Below, piece after piece: positions 48,601 to 54,412 of a stretch of 64,000 nt of DNA. Each line of letters starts with the position of its first letter. The stretch's first letter is position 1. This DNA is from CAWINX01 sp963702055 (lineage in GTDB: Bacteria; Actinomycetota; Thermoleophilia; Solirubrobacterales; 70-9): positions 1,550,001-1,614,000 of the forward strand of contig OY969702.1 of NCBI GenBank assembly GCA_963702055.1. Reading direction: 5' to 3'. Both the position numbers and the translations under genes were made by a program. The notes beneath the pieces were generated by a model. The model saw nothing but the letters and a program-made list of their open reading frames with translations. It ran no database searches and had not been told where the DNA came from.

Positions 48601-48830
48601 GCGAGATCGTCCACGCGGTCCAGAACGCCCGCAAAGACGCCGGCCTCCAGATCACCGATCGGATCGAGCTGAGGCTGGGCGGCGACCAGGAGCTGCTCGC
48701 TGCCGCCCGGACGCACGAGCCCTACCTGGCCGGCGAGGTGCTGGCGACGTCGGTCGGCTACGACGCGGTCGACGGCGCCACGGCCAAGATCGACGGCCGC
48801 GAGCTGCGGATCGACATCAGCCGGATTTAG
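45603..48830 (+). CDS. ileS: Isoleucyl-tRNA synthetase
   Basis: A 1075-aa class I synthetase charging tRNA-Ile. The HIGH-like motif lies in PPTANGRPGSHHVLSRVFKD and the second signature is KMSKSKGN. The editing domain holds LVWTTTPWTLPGNVAVAVAP and the tRNA-contact domain begins near NDLDRWALSR-like YEDLDRWALSRLQATV. Zinc-binding Cys pairs appear in CAECGGEMRRVES and YCPRCGTALSS. Between the catalytic core and the anticodon domain an unusual ~25-residue stretch (FQGSTVAPGRGSGGQSISDS) contains a short palindrome at the DNA level (47674-47710). ATG 45603 gives MPGFNPVDPKQSFPEMEE. No T-box leader is possible because the upstream gene ends 14 bp away. Confidence 0.95.
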   Translation: MPGFNPVDPKQSFPEMEERVLERWRERDVFGRSLANREGAETWSFYEGPPTANGRPGSHHVLSRVFKDVYPRYRTMRGYRVPRKAGWDCHGLPVELEVEKELGISSKQEIEEYGIAEFNARCRQSVFEYVEEWNRLTERIGFWIDLDDPYVTLDDDYIESVWWSLRRLWDDGRLYEGHKVVPYCPRCGTALSSHEVALGYKDVEDPSIYVRFPLADAEGESLLVWTTTPWTLPGNVAVAVAPEVTYVKARVDGETLILAEPLVEKVLGEGTEIVERFPGSELVGRSYAGPVFNLNDREPGGFPVLAGDFVTTEDGTGLVHIAPAFGEDDYAVAAENGIFDPTSHGTLYNPVGLDGKFDKRVTGFEGRFVKDPEVTAALIADLESRGLLFREQVYEHAYPHCWRCATPLLYYAKSSWYVATSRAREELLANNEGIGWHPEHIKHGRFGKWLENNVDWALSRDRYWGTPLPIWECAQSDCDGRFCAGSVAELRERAKGDVPDDLHRPNIDGVVLNCAECGGEMRRVESVIDTWYDSGAMPFAQFHYPFENEELFKERFPADFICEAIDQTRGWFYTLLAESTLLFGESSYRNCVCLGLILDPEGQKMSKSKGNVVEPWDVIGAHGADAFRWYYLTAQQPWSGYRFSVETVGESVRQFLLTLWNTYSFWVLYANAEGLGPQDFQGSTVAPGRGSGGQSISDSLAPARAAEAAEYEDLDRWALSRLQATVAVVRERMDAFDCTAAGRAIAEFVEELSNWYVRLSRRRFWEGDRAAFATLRHCLLETAALLAPFTPFLADEVHLNLAGGEAEELDDLPDSVHLRDFPDVDEALRDAELERAMEAVRLTVELGRAARAQAKAKVRQPLRRAVIVANDAEREAISARAELVKAELNVKELDFVSEEGELVSYAVKPNYRALGPRFGNRMPQVAAAVAALDPVHVAAVMADGGEVGINVDGDEHTIGTDEVALSLQPLEGYEVEAEAGHAVALQLELDDELRQEGLAREIVHAVQNARKDAGLQITDRIELRLGGDQELLAAARTHEPYLAGEVLATSVGYDAVDGATAKIDGRELRIDISRI
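47674..47710. repeat. Short palindrome within an ileS insertion
   Basis: GCGGGGGCCAA (47674-47684) and TTGGCCCCTGC (47700-47710) pair with one mismatch around a 15-bp loop that reads TCCATATCTGATTCC. It lies inside a stretch of the gene that encodes extra residues not expected in isoleucyl-tRNA synthetases. Unlike the ~85-bp element it lacks the GCGGGTCCTG ends, so it may be a different element type. Confidence 0.55.
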
Positions 48831-48875
48831 GCGAATCCGGGGGGAGAGTTTCCTCCCGTCGGAGCTTGTCTACGC

Positions 48876-48904
48876 ATGGGCTCATACCCATCGGGTGTAA
48901 CACC
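48876..48904. promoter_or_regulatory. Probable operator of the toxin-antitoxin pair
   Basis: Two inverted repeats lie just upstream of the antitoxin: ATGGG-ctcata-CCCAT (48876-48891) and the 11-bp GGTGTAACACC (48894-48904). The second abuts the ATG at 48905. Antitoxins usually repress their own promoter by binding such palindromes, so these are candidate operator sites. Confidence 0.5.
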
Positions 48905-49243
48905 ATGAGTGCTACAGTGAAGGTCATGCCGACGAAGCATCGCCGCATAGCCCTGACCGTCGACCCCGAGCTGGAGGCGGCGATCGCCGCCGCCCGCCGG
49001 GAGTTCGGCGAGCAGCCGGAGTCGCGTCTGGTTCGCGAGCTGGCGCTGCGCGGCTCCGACGAACTCGAGCCCGATGACACTGCGCGAGCGCTGGCCAGGC
49101 TGAAGCGAATCGCGGTCAGCTGGCCCGAGGAGTCAATGGGCGCGTATCTGCGTCGTGTCGGGCCTCCACCCGGGGAGATCGACCCCGATGATCCATATCG
49201 AGCCAGCCGCATTCTCCAAGAACTCCGCGAAGACGTCGTCTGA
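48905..49243 (+). CDS. Antitoxin of a VapBC-type pair
   Basis: A protein of 112 aa from ATG 48905 or 105 aa from ATG 48926 (MPTKHRRIALTVDPELEAAI). The N-terminal part has the ribbon-helix-helix pattern of DNA-binding antitoxins (IALTVDPELEAAIAAARREF), and the C terminus (SWPEESMGAYLRRVGPPPGE, then ILQELREDVV) would wrap the toxin. It is followed 11 bp later by the PIN-domain toxin. Palindromes directly upstream fit autoregulation. The start choice is uncertain because neither ATG has a strong ribosome site; ATG 48926 has GAAGG just upstream. Confidence 0.75.
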   Translation: MSATVKVMPTKHRRIALTVDPELEAAIAAARREFGEQPESRLVRELALRGSDELEPDDTARALARLKRIAVSWPEESMGAYLRRVGPPPGEIDPDDPYRASRILQELREDVV

Positions 49244-49254
49244 GGCATCGGGAG

Positions 49255-49653
49255 ATGAGCGATGTCGCCTATATCGATGCCTCCGCGTTCATCAAGCTCT
49301 TTGCGCGCGAGCGGGAAAGCGAGGCGATGGCGCGAGCGATCGACGTGAAATGGAGCAACCTCGTCGCCAGCGAGATCCTCGAGGTCGAGACATTCAGGGC
49401 CGCCCTGCGCATTGGCGGAGGAGCGCCGGCGCTTGCCAAGTCAATGCTGCGCCGCGTCGTATTGCTACCCCTCTTGCCCACAACTCGGGAGAGCGCCTGT
49501 CGCATTGGCCCCCCGGCGCTGCGCACCATCGACGCGCTTCACCTGGCGACCGCCCTCTCCTCCGAGGCGGAGGCCTCCGCGATCTTCACCTACGACGCCC
49601 GCCTCGCCCAGGCCAGCGTCGACGCCGGCCTCCAGGTCCTCGCGCCCGCCTGA
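49255..49653 (+). CDS. vapC: PIN-domain ribonuclease toxin (VapC)
   Basis: A 132-aa PIN-domain protein expected to cleave RNA (often tRNA or rRNA) when free of its antitoxin. The acidic active-site residues are visible in order: AYIDASAFIKLF (first Asp), SEILEVETFRAAL (Glu), LRTIDALHLATAL (Asp, the PIN signature) and IFTYDARLAQAS (last Asp). The length is normal. It ends 6 bp from the convergent tautomerase stop. Confidence 0.88.
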   Translation: MSDVAYIDASAFIKLFARERESEAMARAIDVKWSNLVASEILEVETFRAALRIGGGAPALAKSMLRRVVLLPLLPTTRESACRIGPPALRTIDALHLATALSSEAEASAIFTYDARLAQASVDAGLQVLAPA

Positions 49654-49658
49654 AGGCG

Positions 49659-49838
49659 TCAGTCCTCGGCCGGTTCGCCGATGATGAAGTCCGACTTCGA
49701 GGAGTCGGAGAACTTCACCCAGCAGTGCTCCGGGACGGCGCCGGCCACCTCGATCAGAGCCTCCTCGATGCGCTTGGCGATCTCCGCCTTCTGCTCGTCG
49801 GTCCGTCCCTCGTACCAGTGGACGTGGACGAAGGGCAT
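49659..49838 (-). CDS. 4-oxalocrotonate tautomerase-family protein (59 aa)
   Basis: A short frame from ATG 49838 to TGA at 49659 encoding MPFVHVHWYEGRTDEQKAEI and continuing to a C terminus GEPAED. The Pro immediately after Met is the catalytic base of the 4-OT/tautomerase family once Met is removed, and the beta-alpha pattern and ~60-residue size are exactly family-like (AKRIEEALIEVAGAVPEHCW). It would form hexamers and catalyse enol-keto conversions; the substrate is unknown. It is 12 bp downstream of the thioredoxin gene on the same strand, so part of the same operon. Confidence 0.82.
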   Translation of the reverse strand: MPFVHVHWYEGRTDEQKAEIAKRIEEALIEVAGAVPEHCWVKFSDSSKSDFIIGEPAED

Positions 49839-49850
49839 CGCGTGGCCCGG

Positions 49851-50177
49851 CTAGGCGAGGGCGGGCTCTAGCTCGGCCTCGAGGCGGCGCTTCGGCATCG
49901 CCCCGATCACCTTTTTGGCGATCGCCCCGTCCTTGAAGAGGATCATGGTGGGGATCGAGAGCACCTCGTACTGGGCCGCGCTCTGCTGGTTCTCGTCGAC
50001 GTTGAGGCTGACGATCTTCAGGTCGTTGCGCTCGGCGTCGATCTCTTCGAGAACCGGGTGGACGACGCGACAGGGACCGCACCAGGGAGCCCAGAAGTCG
50101 ACGAGCACGGGGCCGTCGGCTTCGAGCACCTCGGACTTGAAGGTGGCGTCTGTCACGTCGCTGAGCTTGCCTGTCAC
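49851..50177 (-). CDS. trxA: Thioredoxin
   Basis: A 108-aa thioredoxin with the active site FWAPWCGPCRVVHP, the buried Asp in LVDFW and the cis-Pro loop SIPTMILFKDG. It reduces protein disulfides in the cytoplasm. It is canonical in length with no signal peptide. It is followed by the tautomerase gene. A hairpin with TACTT/AAGTA arms around 50208-50230 lies just upstream of the start, possibly the terminator of the upstream synthase gene plus a promoter. Confidence 0.95.
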   Translation of the reverse strand: MTGKLSDVTDATFKSEVLEADGPVLVDFWAPWCGPCRVVHPVLEEIDAERNDLKIVSLNVDENQQSAAQYEVLSIPTMILFKDGAIAKKVIGAMPKRRLEAELEPALA

Positions 50178-50241
50178 TGGAATCGGTCTCCTCGGAGTCG
50201 AGTTTCGAAGCTCAATACTTCATAAAGTATAGCGAGGGCAT

Positions 50242-50994
50242 TCAGACGGCCGCCCCTCGCCGCTCGGCGGCCTTGCCGTTGAAGCGTAGAAGAGGAACCC
50301 GCCAGATTGCCTCGGCGACGATCGACTTGCTCATCTTCGAGGTGCCGACCTGGCGGTCGTGGAAGACGATCGGCACCTCGACGACACGGAAGCCGCGCTT
50401 GATCGCCCGGTAGGTCATCTCGACCTGGAAGGCGTAGCCGCGGGCCTCGACCGAGTCAAGGTCGATCGCCTCCAGCACCTCGCGGCGGAAGCACTTGAAG
50501 CCGCCGGTCAGGTCGCGGACGCCGACCCCCAGCACGAAGCGCGCATAGGCGCTGCCGCCGCGGCTGATCGCCTTGCGCATCGCCCCCCACTCGCCGACCC
50601 CGCCGCCGGAGACATAGCGGGAGCCGATCACCAGGTCGGCGCGATCGGCGGCCTCGAGCAGGCGCGGCAGGTAAGCAGGGTCGTGGGAGAAGTCGGAGTC
50701 CATCTCCAGGATCAACCCGGCACCCTCCGAGAGGGCGCGATGGAAGCCGGCGATGTAGGCGGGGCCGAGGCCTTCCTTCACCTGCCGGTGCAGGACGTTG
50801 ACGTTGTCGTGCACAGAGGCGAGGCGATCGGCGATCCGACCGGTGCCGTCGGGCGAGTTGTCGTCGACGATCAGCACCTGCGCGGAGGCGGGCAGCTTCG
50901 CCAGCACGGCCTCGACGAAGGGCTCGACGTTGCCGGCCTCGTTGTAGGTCGGCAGGACCAGCCAGGCGGGGCCTCTGTCGGCGGGCTCGGACAT
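50242..50994 (-). CDS. Polyprenyl-phosphate mannose (DPM1-type) synthase
   Basis: A 250-aa GT2-family glycosyltransferase making polyprenyl-phosphomannose from GDP-mannose. Motifs: LVLPTYNEAGNVEPFV, LIVDDNSPDGTGRIADRL (DDxSxDGT), EMDSDFSHDP (metal-binding DxD-like), IGSRYVSGGGV and DLTGGFKCFRREVL. The C terminus (IVEVPIVFHDRQVGTSKMSK) is typical of actinobacterial Ppm1 catalytic domains without the multi-TM acyltransferase part. The product feeds lipoglycan or protein mannosylation. Start ATG 50994; it is divergent from polX. Confidence 0.9.
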   Translation of the reverse strand: MSEPADRGPAWLVLPTYNEAGNVEPFVEAVLAKLPASAQVLIVDDNSPDGTGRIADRLASVHDNVNVLHRQVKEGLGPAYIAGFHRALSEGAGLILEMDSDFSHDPAYLPRLLEAADRADLVIGSRYVSGGGVGEWGAMRKAISRGGSAYARFVLGVGVRDLTGGFKCFRREVLEAIDLDSVEARGYAFQVEMTYRAIKRGFRVVEVPIVFHDRQVGTSKMSKSIVAEAIWRVPLLRFNGKAAERRGAAV

Positions 50995-51066
50995 GGGCGC
51001 GGATGCTATTGAGTGAGCTAAAGGGCCGCTCAAGGGCCGTTCGCCAGGGTCACTAACGTGCGGCGG

Positions 51067-52788
51067 ATGACCAACGCCGAGATCGCCGCGGCGCTCGAGG
51101 AACTTGGGGTCCTCTACGAACTCGACGGCGCGGTCAAATACAGGGTGCTCGCCTACGGCACCGCCGCCAAGGCGATCCGCGAGAGCCCGGTCTCGGTCGC
51201 CGAGCTGGCCGCCGCCGGGCGGACGACCGAGATCCCCGGGGTCGGCAAGACCCTCGCCGAGAAGATCGACGCGCTGCTCGCCAGCGGGGAGATCCCCGCC
51301 GCGGCGAAGCTGAAGGCGAAGTACCCGGCGAGCCTGATCGAGGTGACGCGGATCCCCGGCCTCGGGGCGAAGACGGCGCGCCGCCTCTACGAGGAGCTCG
51401 ACGTCGCCTCGCTCGACGACCTCAGGGAAGCGGCCGAAGCGGAGCGGATCCGCGACGTCAAGGGCCTCGGCCCGAAGGTCGAGGAGAACGTGCTGGCCGC
51501 GCTGGAGCGGCTCGGCGAGCCCGAGGAGACGGGGCGCCTGCTGCTCTCGAAGGTCCGCCCGATCGCCGAGGAGCTGGCGACGGTATTGCGCGAGCATCCC
51601 GCCGCCAACCGGGTCGAGGTGGCCGGCTCGGTGCGGCGCTGGGCCGAGACCTGTAAGGACATCGACCTGATCGCGACCGCCGAGGACCCCGTCGCCCTCG
51701 CCGAACACCTCGCCGCACACCCGCTGATCGCCGCGGCGGGCAAGCCCGGGCCGAACGGGCTGCGAGCCCAGACTCACAACGGCGTCTCGGTCGACCTGCG
51801 GATCGTCGCGCCCGCCGCCTTCGGCAACCTGCTTCAGCACTTCACCGGCTCGGCGGCGCACAACGTGGCCCTGCGCGAGGACGCGGTGAAGCGTGGCCTC
51901 TCCGTCTCCGAGCACGGCGTCACCGAGGTGGAGAGCGGCGAGGTGACCCTCTGCGCGACCGAGGCGAAGGTCTACGAGCGGCTCGGCTACGCCTACATCG
52001 AGCCGGAGTTGCGCGAGGGGCGGGGAGAGCTGCAGGCCGCCCGGGAGGGGACGCTGCCGGAGCTGGTCTCGGTCGACGACATCCGCGGCGATCTCCACGC
52101 CCACACCACCCTCTCCGACGGGCGCAACACGCTGGGGGAGATGGCGGAGGCGGGGCGCGAACGGGGCTACGCCTACATGGCGATCACCGACCACTCGGCC
52201 AGCCACGGCTTCGGCGACCACGTCACCGCCGAGCGGCTCTGGAAGCGGATCGAGGAGATCCGCGAGTGGAACGAGGGCAAACGGGGCTTCCGCCTGCTCG
52301 CCGGCTCGGAGGTCAACATCGGGCTCGACGGCGAACTCGACTACCCCGAGGACCTGATCGAGGCGCTCGACTGGGCGGTGGCCAGCGTCCACACCTCATT
52401 CGCGATCTCCGAGCAGGCGATGACCGAGCGGGTGCTGACCGCGATCGAGAATCCGGGCGTCGACTGCATCGGCCACCTGACCGGGCGGCTGATCGGGCGG
52501 CGCGAGCCCTACGGGATCAACGTCGAGGCGGTCGCCGAAGCGGCGGCGCGGACCGCGACGATGCTGGAGATCAACGGCAACCCCAACCGCCGCGACCTCT
52601 CCGAGCACCACGCGCGACTGGCCGCGGATGCCGGCGTGACGATCGTCCTCAACACCGACGCCCACGGGATCGAGACGCTCGACAACATGGCCTATGCCGT
52701 GGCGACGGCGCGGCGCGCCTGGCTGACCGCGGCGGACATCGCCAACACCCTCAACTGGCGCGAGTTTTCGCGGCTGCTCAAGCGGTAA
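51067..52788 (+). CDS. polX: Family X DNA polymerase with PHP exonuclease domain
   Basis: A 573-aa PolX for gap-filling DNA repair. The N-terminal HhH and thumb regions (GRTTEIPGVGKTLAEKID; ITRIPGLGAKTARRLYEEL-like VTRIPGLGAKTARRLYEEL) are followed by the nucleotidyltransferase palm with AGSVRRWAETCKDIDLIATA (GSxRR and DxD). The C-terminal PHP domain provides 3'-5' exonuclease activity: GDLHAHTTLSDG, AITDHSASHGFG, ASVHTSFAIS, NTDAHGIETL. All metal-ligand motifs are intact. I prefer ATG 51067; a GTG lies 9 bp upstream. A perfect 47-bp palindrome follows the stop. Confidence 0.93.
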   Translation: MTNAEIAAALEELGVLYELDGAVKYRVLAYGTAAKAIRESPVSVAELAAAGRTTEIPGVGKTLAEKIDALLASGEIPAAAKLKAKYPASLIEVTRIPGLGAKTARRLYEELDVASLDDLREAAEAERIRDVKGLGPKVEENVLAALERLGEPEETGRLLLSKVRPIAEELATVLREHPAANRVEVAGSVRRWAETCKDIDLIATAEDPVALAEHLAAHPLIAAAGKPGPNGLRAQTHNGVSVDLRIVAPAAFGNLLQHFTGSAAHNVALREDAVKRGLSVSEHGVTEVESGEVTLCATEAKVYERLGYAYIEPELREGRGELQAAREGTLPELVSVDDIRGDLHAHTTLSDGRNTLGEMAEAGRERGYAYMAITDHSASHGFGDHVTAERLWKRIEEIREWNEGKRGFRLLAGSEVNIGLDGELDYPEDLIEALDWAVASVHTSFAISEQAMTERVLTAIENPGVDCIGHLTGRLIGRREPYGINVEAVAEAAARTATMLEINGNPNRRDLSEHHARLAADAGVTIVLNTDAHGIETLDNMAYAVATARRAWLTAADIANTLNWREFSRLLKR

Positions 52789-52793
52789 ACCCC

Positions 52794-52842
52794 GTTCCGC
52801 TGTTCCTTTGCCTCCCTATATGAGGCAAAGGAACAGCGGAAC
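52794..52842. repeat. TTCCGCTGTTC palindrome, copy 6 (perfect stem)
   Basis: The best-paired copy: GTTCCGCTGTTCCTTTGCC extends to a 21-bp perfect stem (…CTC/GAG…) around the loop CCTATAT. It starts 6 bp after the polX stop and ends 28 bp before the next start on the same strand, so it could end or attenuate transcription between the two genes. Confidence 0.92.
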
Positions 52843-52869
52843 GGAAGCCCGGATAGGGTGCGTGCGCAA

Positions 52870-53742
52870 ATGGCGGCTTATGACCTGAATGGGAAGGTGG
52901 CGCTGGTGACCGGGGCGGCGCGCGGGATCGGGTTCGAGACCGCGCGGCAGCTGCACCTGCGCGGCGCCTCGGTGGCGGTCGTCGACATCGACGCCGAGGA
53001 GGCGCGCGAGGCGGCGGAGCGGATCGGCAAGCGGGCGATCGGAATCGCCACCGACGTCACCGATCACTCGGCGGTGATGCAGGCGGTCGCCGAGACGGTC
53101 GAGCGCTTCGGGGGTCTCGACGTCGTCGTCGCCAACGCCGGCATCGTGCAGAAGAAGATGGCGACGGTGCGCGGGATCGGCGTCGAGGAGTGGGAGCGGG
53201 TCTTCGAGGTCGACATGCTCGGCGTCTGGCGCACGGTGCGGGCAGCACTGCCCCAGATCGTCGAGCGACGCGGCCACGTCGTCGTCACCTCCTCCGTCTA
53301 CGCCTTCGTCAACGGTGTCTTCAACAGCCCCTACGCGGTCGCCAAGTCCGGCGTCGAGTCACTCGGCCGCGCTCTGCGGGCGGAACTGACGCCGCTGGGG
53401 GCGAGCGCCGGCGTCGCCTACTTCGGCTGGGTCGACACCAAATTGGTGCAGGACGCGGTCGCGGTGAACGGCGATCGCATGCAGCAGGACCTCCCCGCCT
53501 TCCTGCGCAAGCGGATCCAGCCTGCCGAGGCCGGGGCCGCCGTCGTCAAGGGAATCGAGGAGCGGGCGCCGCGCATATTCGCGCCGAAGTGGTGGCGCTA
53601 CGTATCGGCCCTTCGCGGCATCATCAACCCGCTGCTCGACCGCCGCTTCGAAAGCGACCGCAGGATGATCGAAACGGTGCGCGAGGTCGAGGCCAACGCG
53701 GATGAACAGGGCGCCGCCGCAGTCACAGCTGCTCCGCGTTAG
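52870..53742 (+). CDS. Short-chain dehydrogenase/reductase
   Basis: A ~290-aa classical SDR with GKVALVTGAARGIGFETARQ, DVVVANAGIVQKK, catalytic VVTSSVYAFVNG (Ser) and NSPYAVAKSGVESLG (Tyr-x3-Lys). The C-terminal extension (PRIFAPKWWRYVSALRGIIN) is typical of SDRs near lipid metabolism genes in actinobacteria. The start may be GTG 52858 (VRAQMAAYDLNGK) or ATG 52870, which gives MAAYDLNGK as in homologous starts. Its 3' end overlaps nothing; it converges on the PAP2 gene with 13 bp between the stops. Confidence 0.87.
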   Translation: MAAYDLNGKVALVTGAARGIGFETARQLHLRGASVAVVDIDAEEAREAAERIGKRAIGIATDVTDHSAVMQAVAETVERFGGLDVVVANAGIVQKKMATVRGIGVEEWERVFEVDMLGVWRTVRAALPQIVERRGHVVVTSSVYAFVNGVFNSPYAVAKSGVESLGRALRAELTPLGASAGVAYFGWVDTKLVQDAVAVNGDRMQQDLPAFLRKRIQPAEAGAAVVKGIEERAPRIFAPKWWRYVSALRGIINPLLDRRFESDRRMIETVREVEANADEQGAAAVTAAPR

Positions 53743-53755
53743 CTGCTCGAGCAGG

Positions 53756-54412
53756 CTACGGTCCCTGCGGTGATCCGCGCAGCCGAGGCTCGGGCCCAGG
53801 GTCGGGGAGTACCGCGAGCAGCGCGAACCACCAGCCCATGGCGAGTAGCCAGCCGCCCAGAACGTCGCTCGGGTAGTGATAGTTGAGGACCAGAACGCCC
53901 AAGCTGACGTAGAGAGTGAAGGCGACTCCGGCGACGGCGGTCGGCCTTCGCCATGAGAGCGGGACGACGGAGAGGAAGGCGAGCGACATCGCCAGGGACC
54001 CGACGGAGTGGCCGCTCGGGAAGGCGTCCTTCCACGGATAGGCGTCGGAGCCGAGCGGGACCGGCTGATAGCGGGGGTTGGCGAGCATAGCCTTGAGCGC
54101 CAGGTCGAGCCCGCCGGCGCCGGCGACGAGGGCGACGGCAAGGACCGCGTCGCCAAGGCGCCACTGCACCAGCGCGATCAGAGCCGCGATCGTCGCCGCG
54201 AGCACCCAGACCAGCCTGGTGTTGACGACCTGGAAGCCGACGTAGGCGACTCGGTTGGGGATAGTGTCGGTGCGGGTGCTGAGCGCGTCGAGCACGTTTC
54301 GGTCCAGCCGCTCGAGCGGCCCGACCCAGTAGGCGAAGACGAGGACCGCGGCGAAGCCCGCGACGCAGACGAGACAGCCCGCCACCGCGTGACGGCGGGC
54401 GGCTTCGATCAC
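53756..54412 (-). CDS. PAP2-family membrane phosphatase
   Basis: A 218-aa integral membrane phosphatase of the PAP2/lipid phosphate phosphatase family. Motifs: C1 ALKAMLANPRYQPVP (K-x6-RP-like KxxxxxxRY), C2 FPSGHSVGSLAMSLAF, and C3 YVSLGVLVLNYHYPSDVLGG. About six hydrophobic helices surround them. The start is GTG 54412, overlapping the upstream oxidase stop (GTGA). It probably dephosphorylates polyprenyl or phosphatidate phosphates on the outer face of the membrane. Its operon partners are catabolic enzymes, so its role in that unit is unclear. Confidence 0.88.
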   Translation of the reverse strand: MIEAARRHAVAGCLVCVAGFAAVLVFAYWVGPLERLDRNVLDALSTRTDTIPNRVAYVGFQVVNTRLVWVLAATIAALIALVQWRLGDAVLAVALVAGAGGLDLALKAMLANPRYQPVPLGSDAYPWKDAFPSGHSVGSLAMSLAFLSVVPLSWRRPTAVAGVAFTLYVSLGVLVLNYHYPSDVLGGWLLAMGWWFALLAVLPDPGPEPRLRGSPQGP

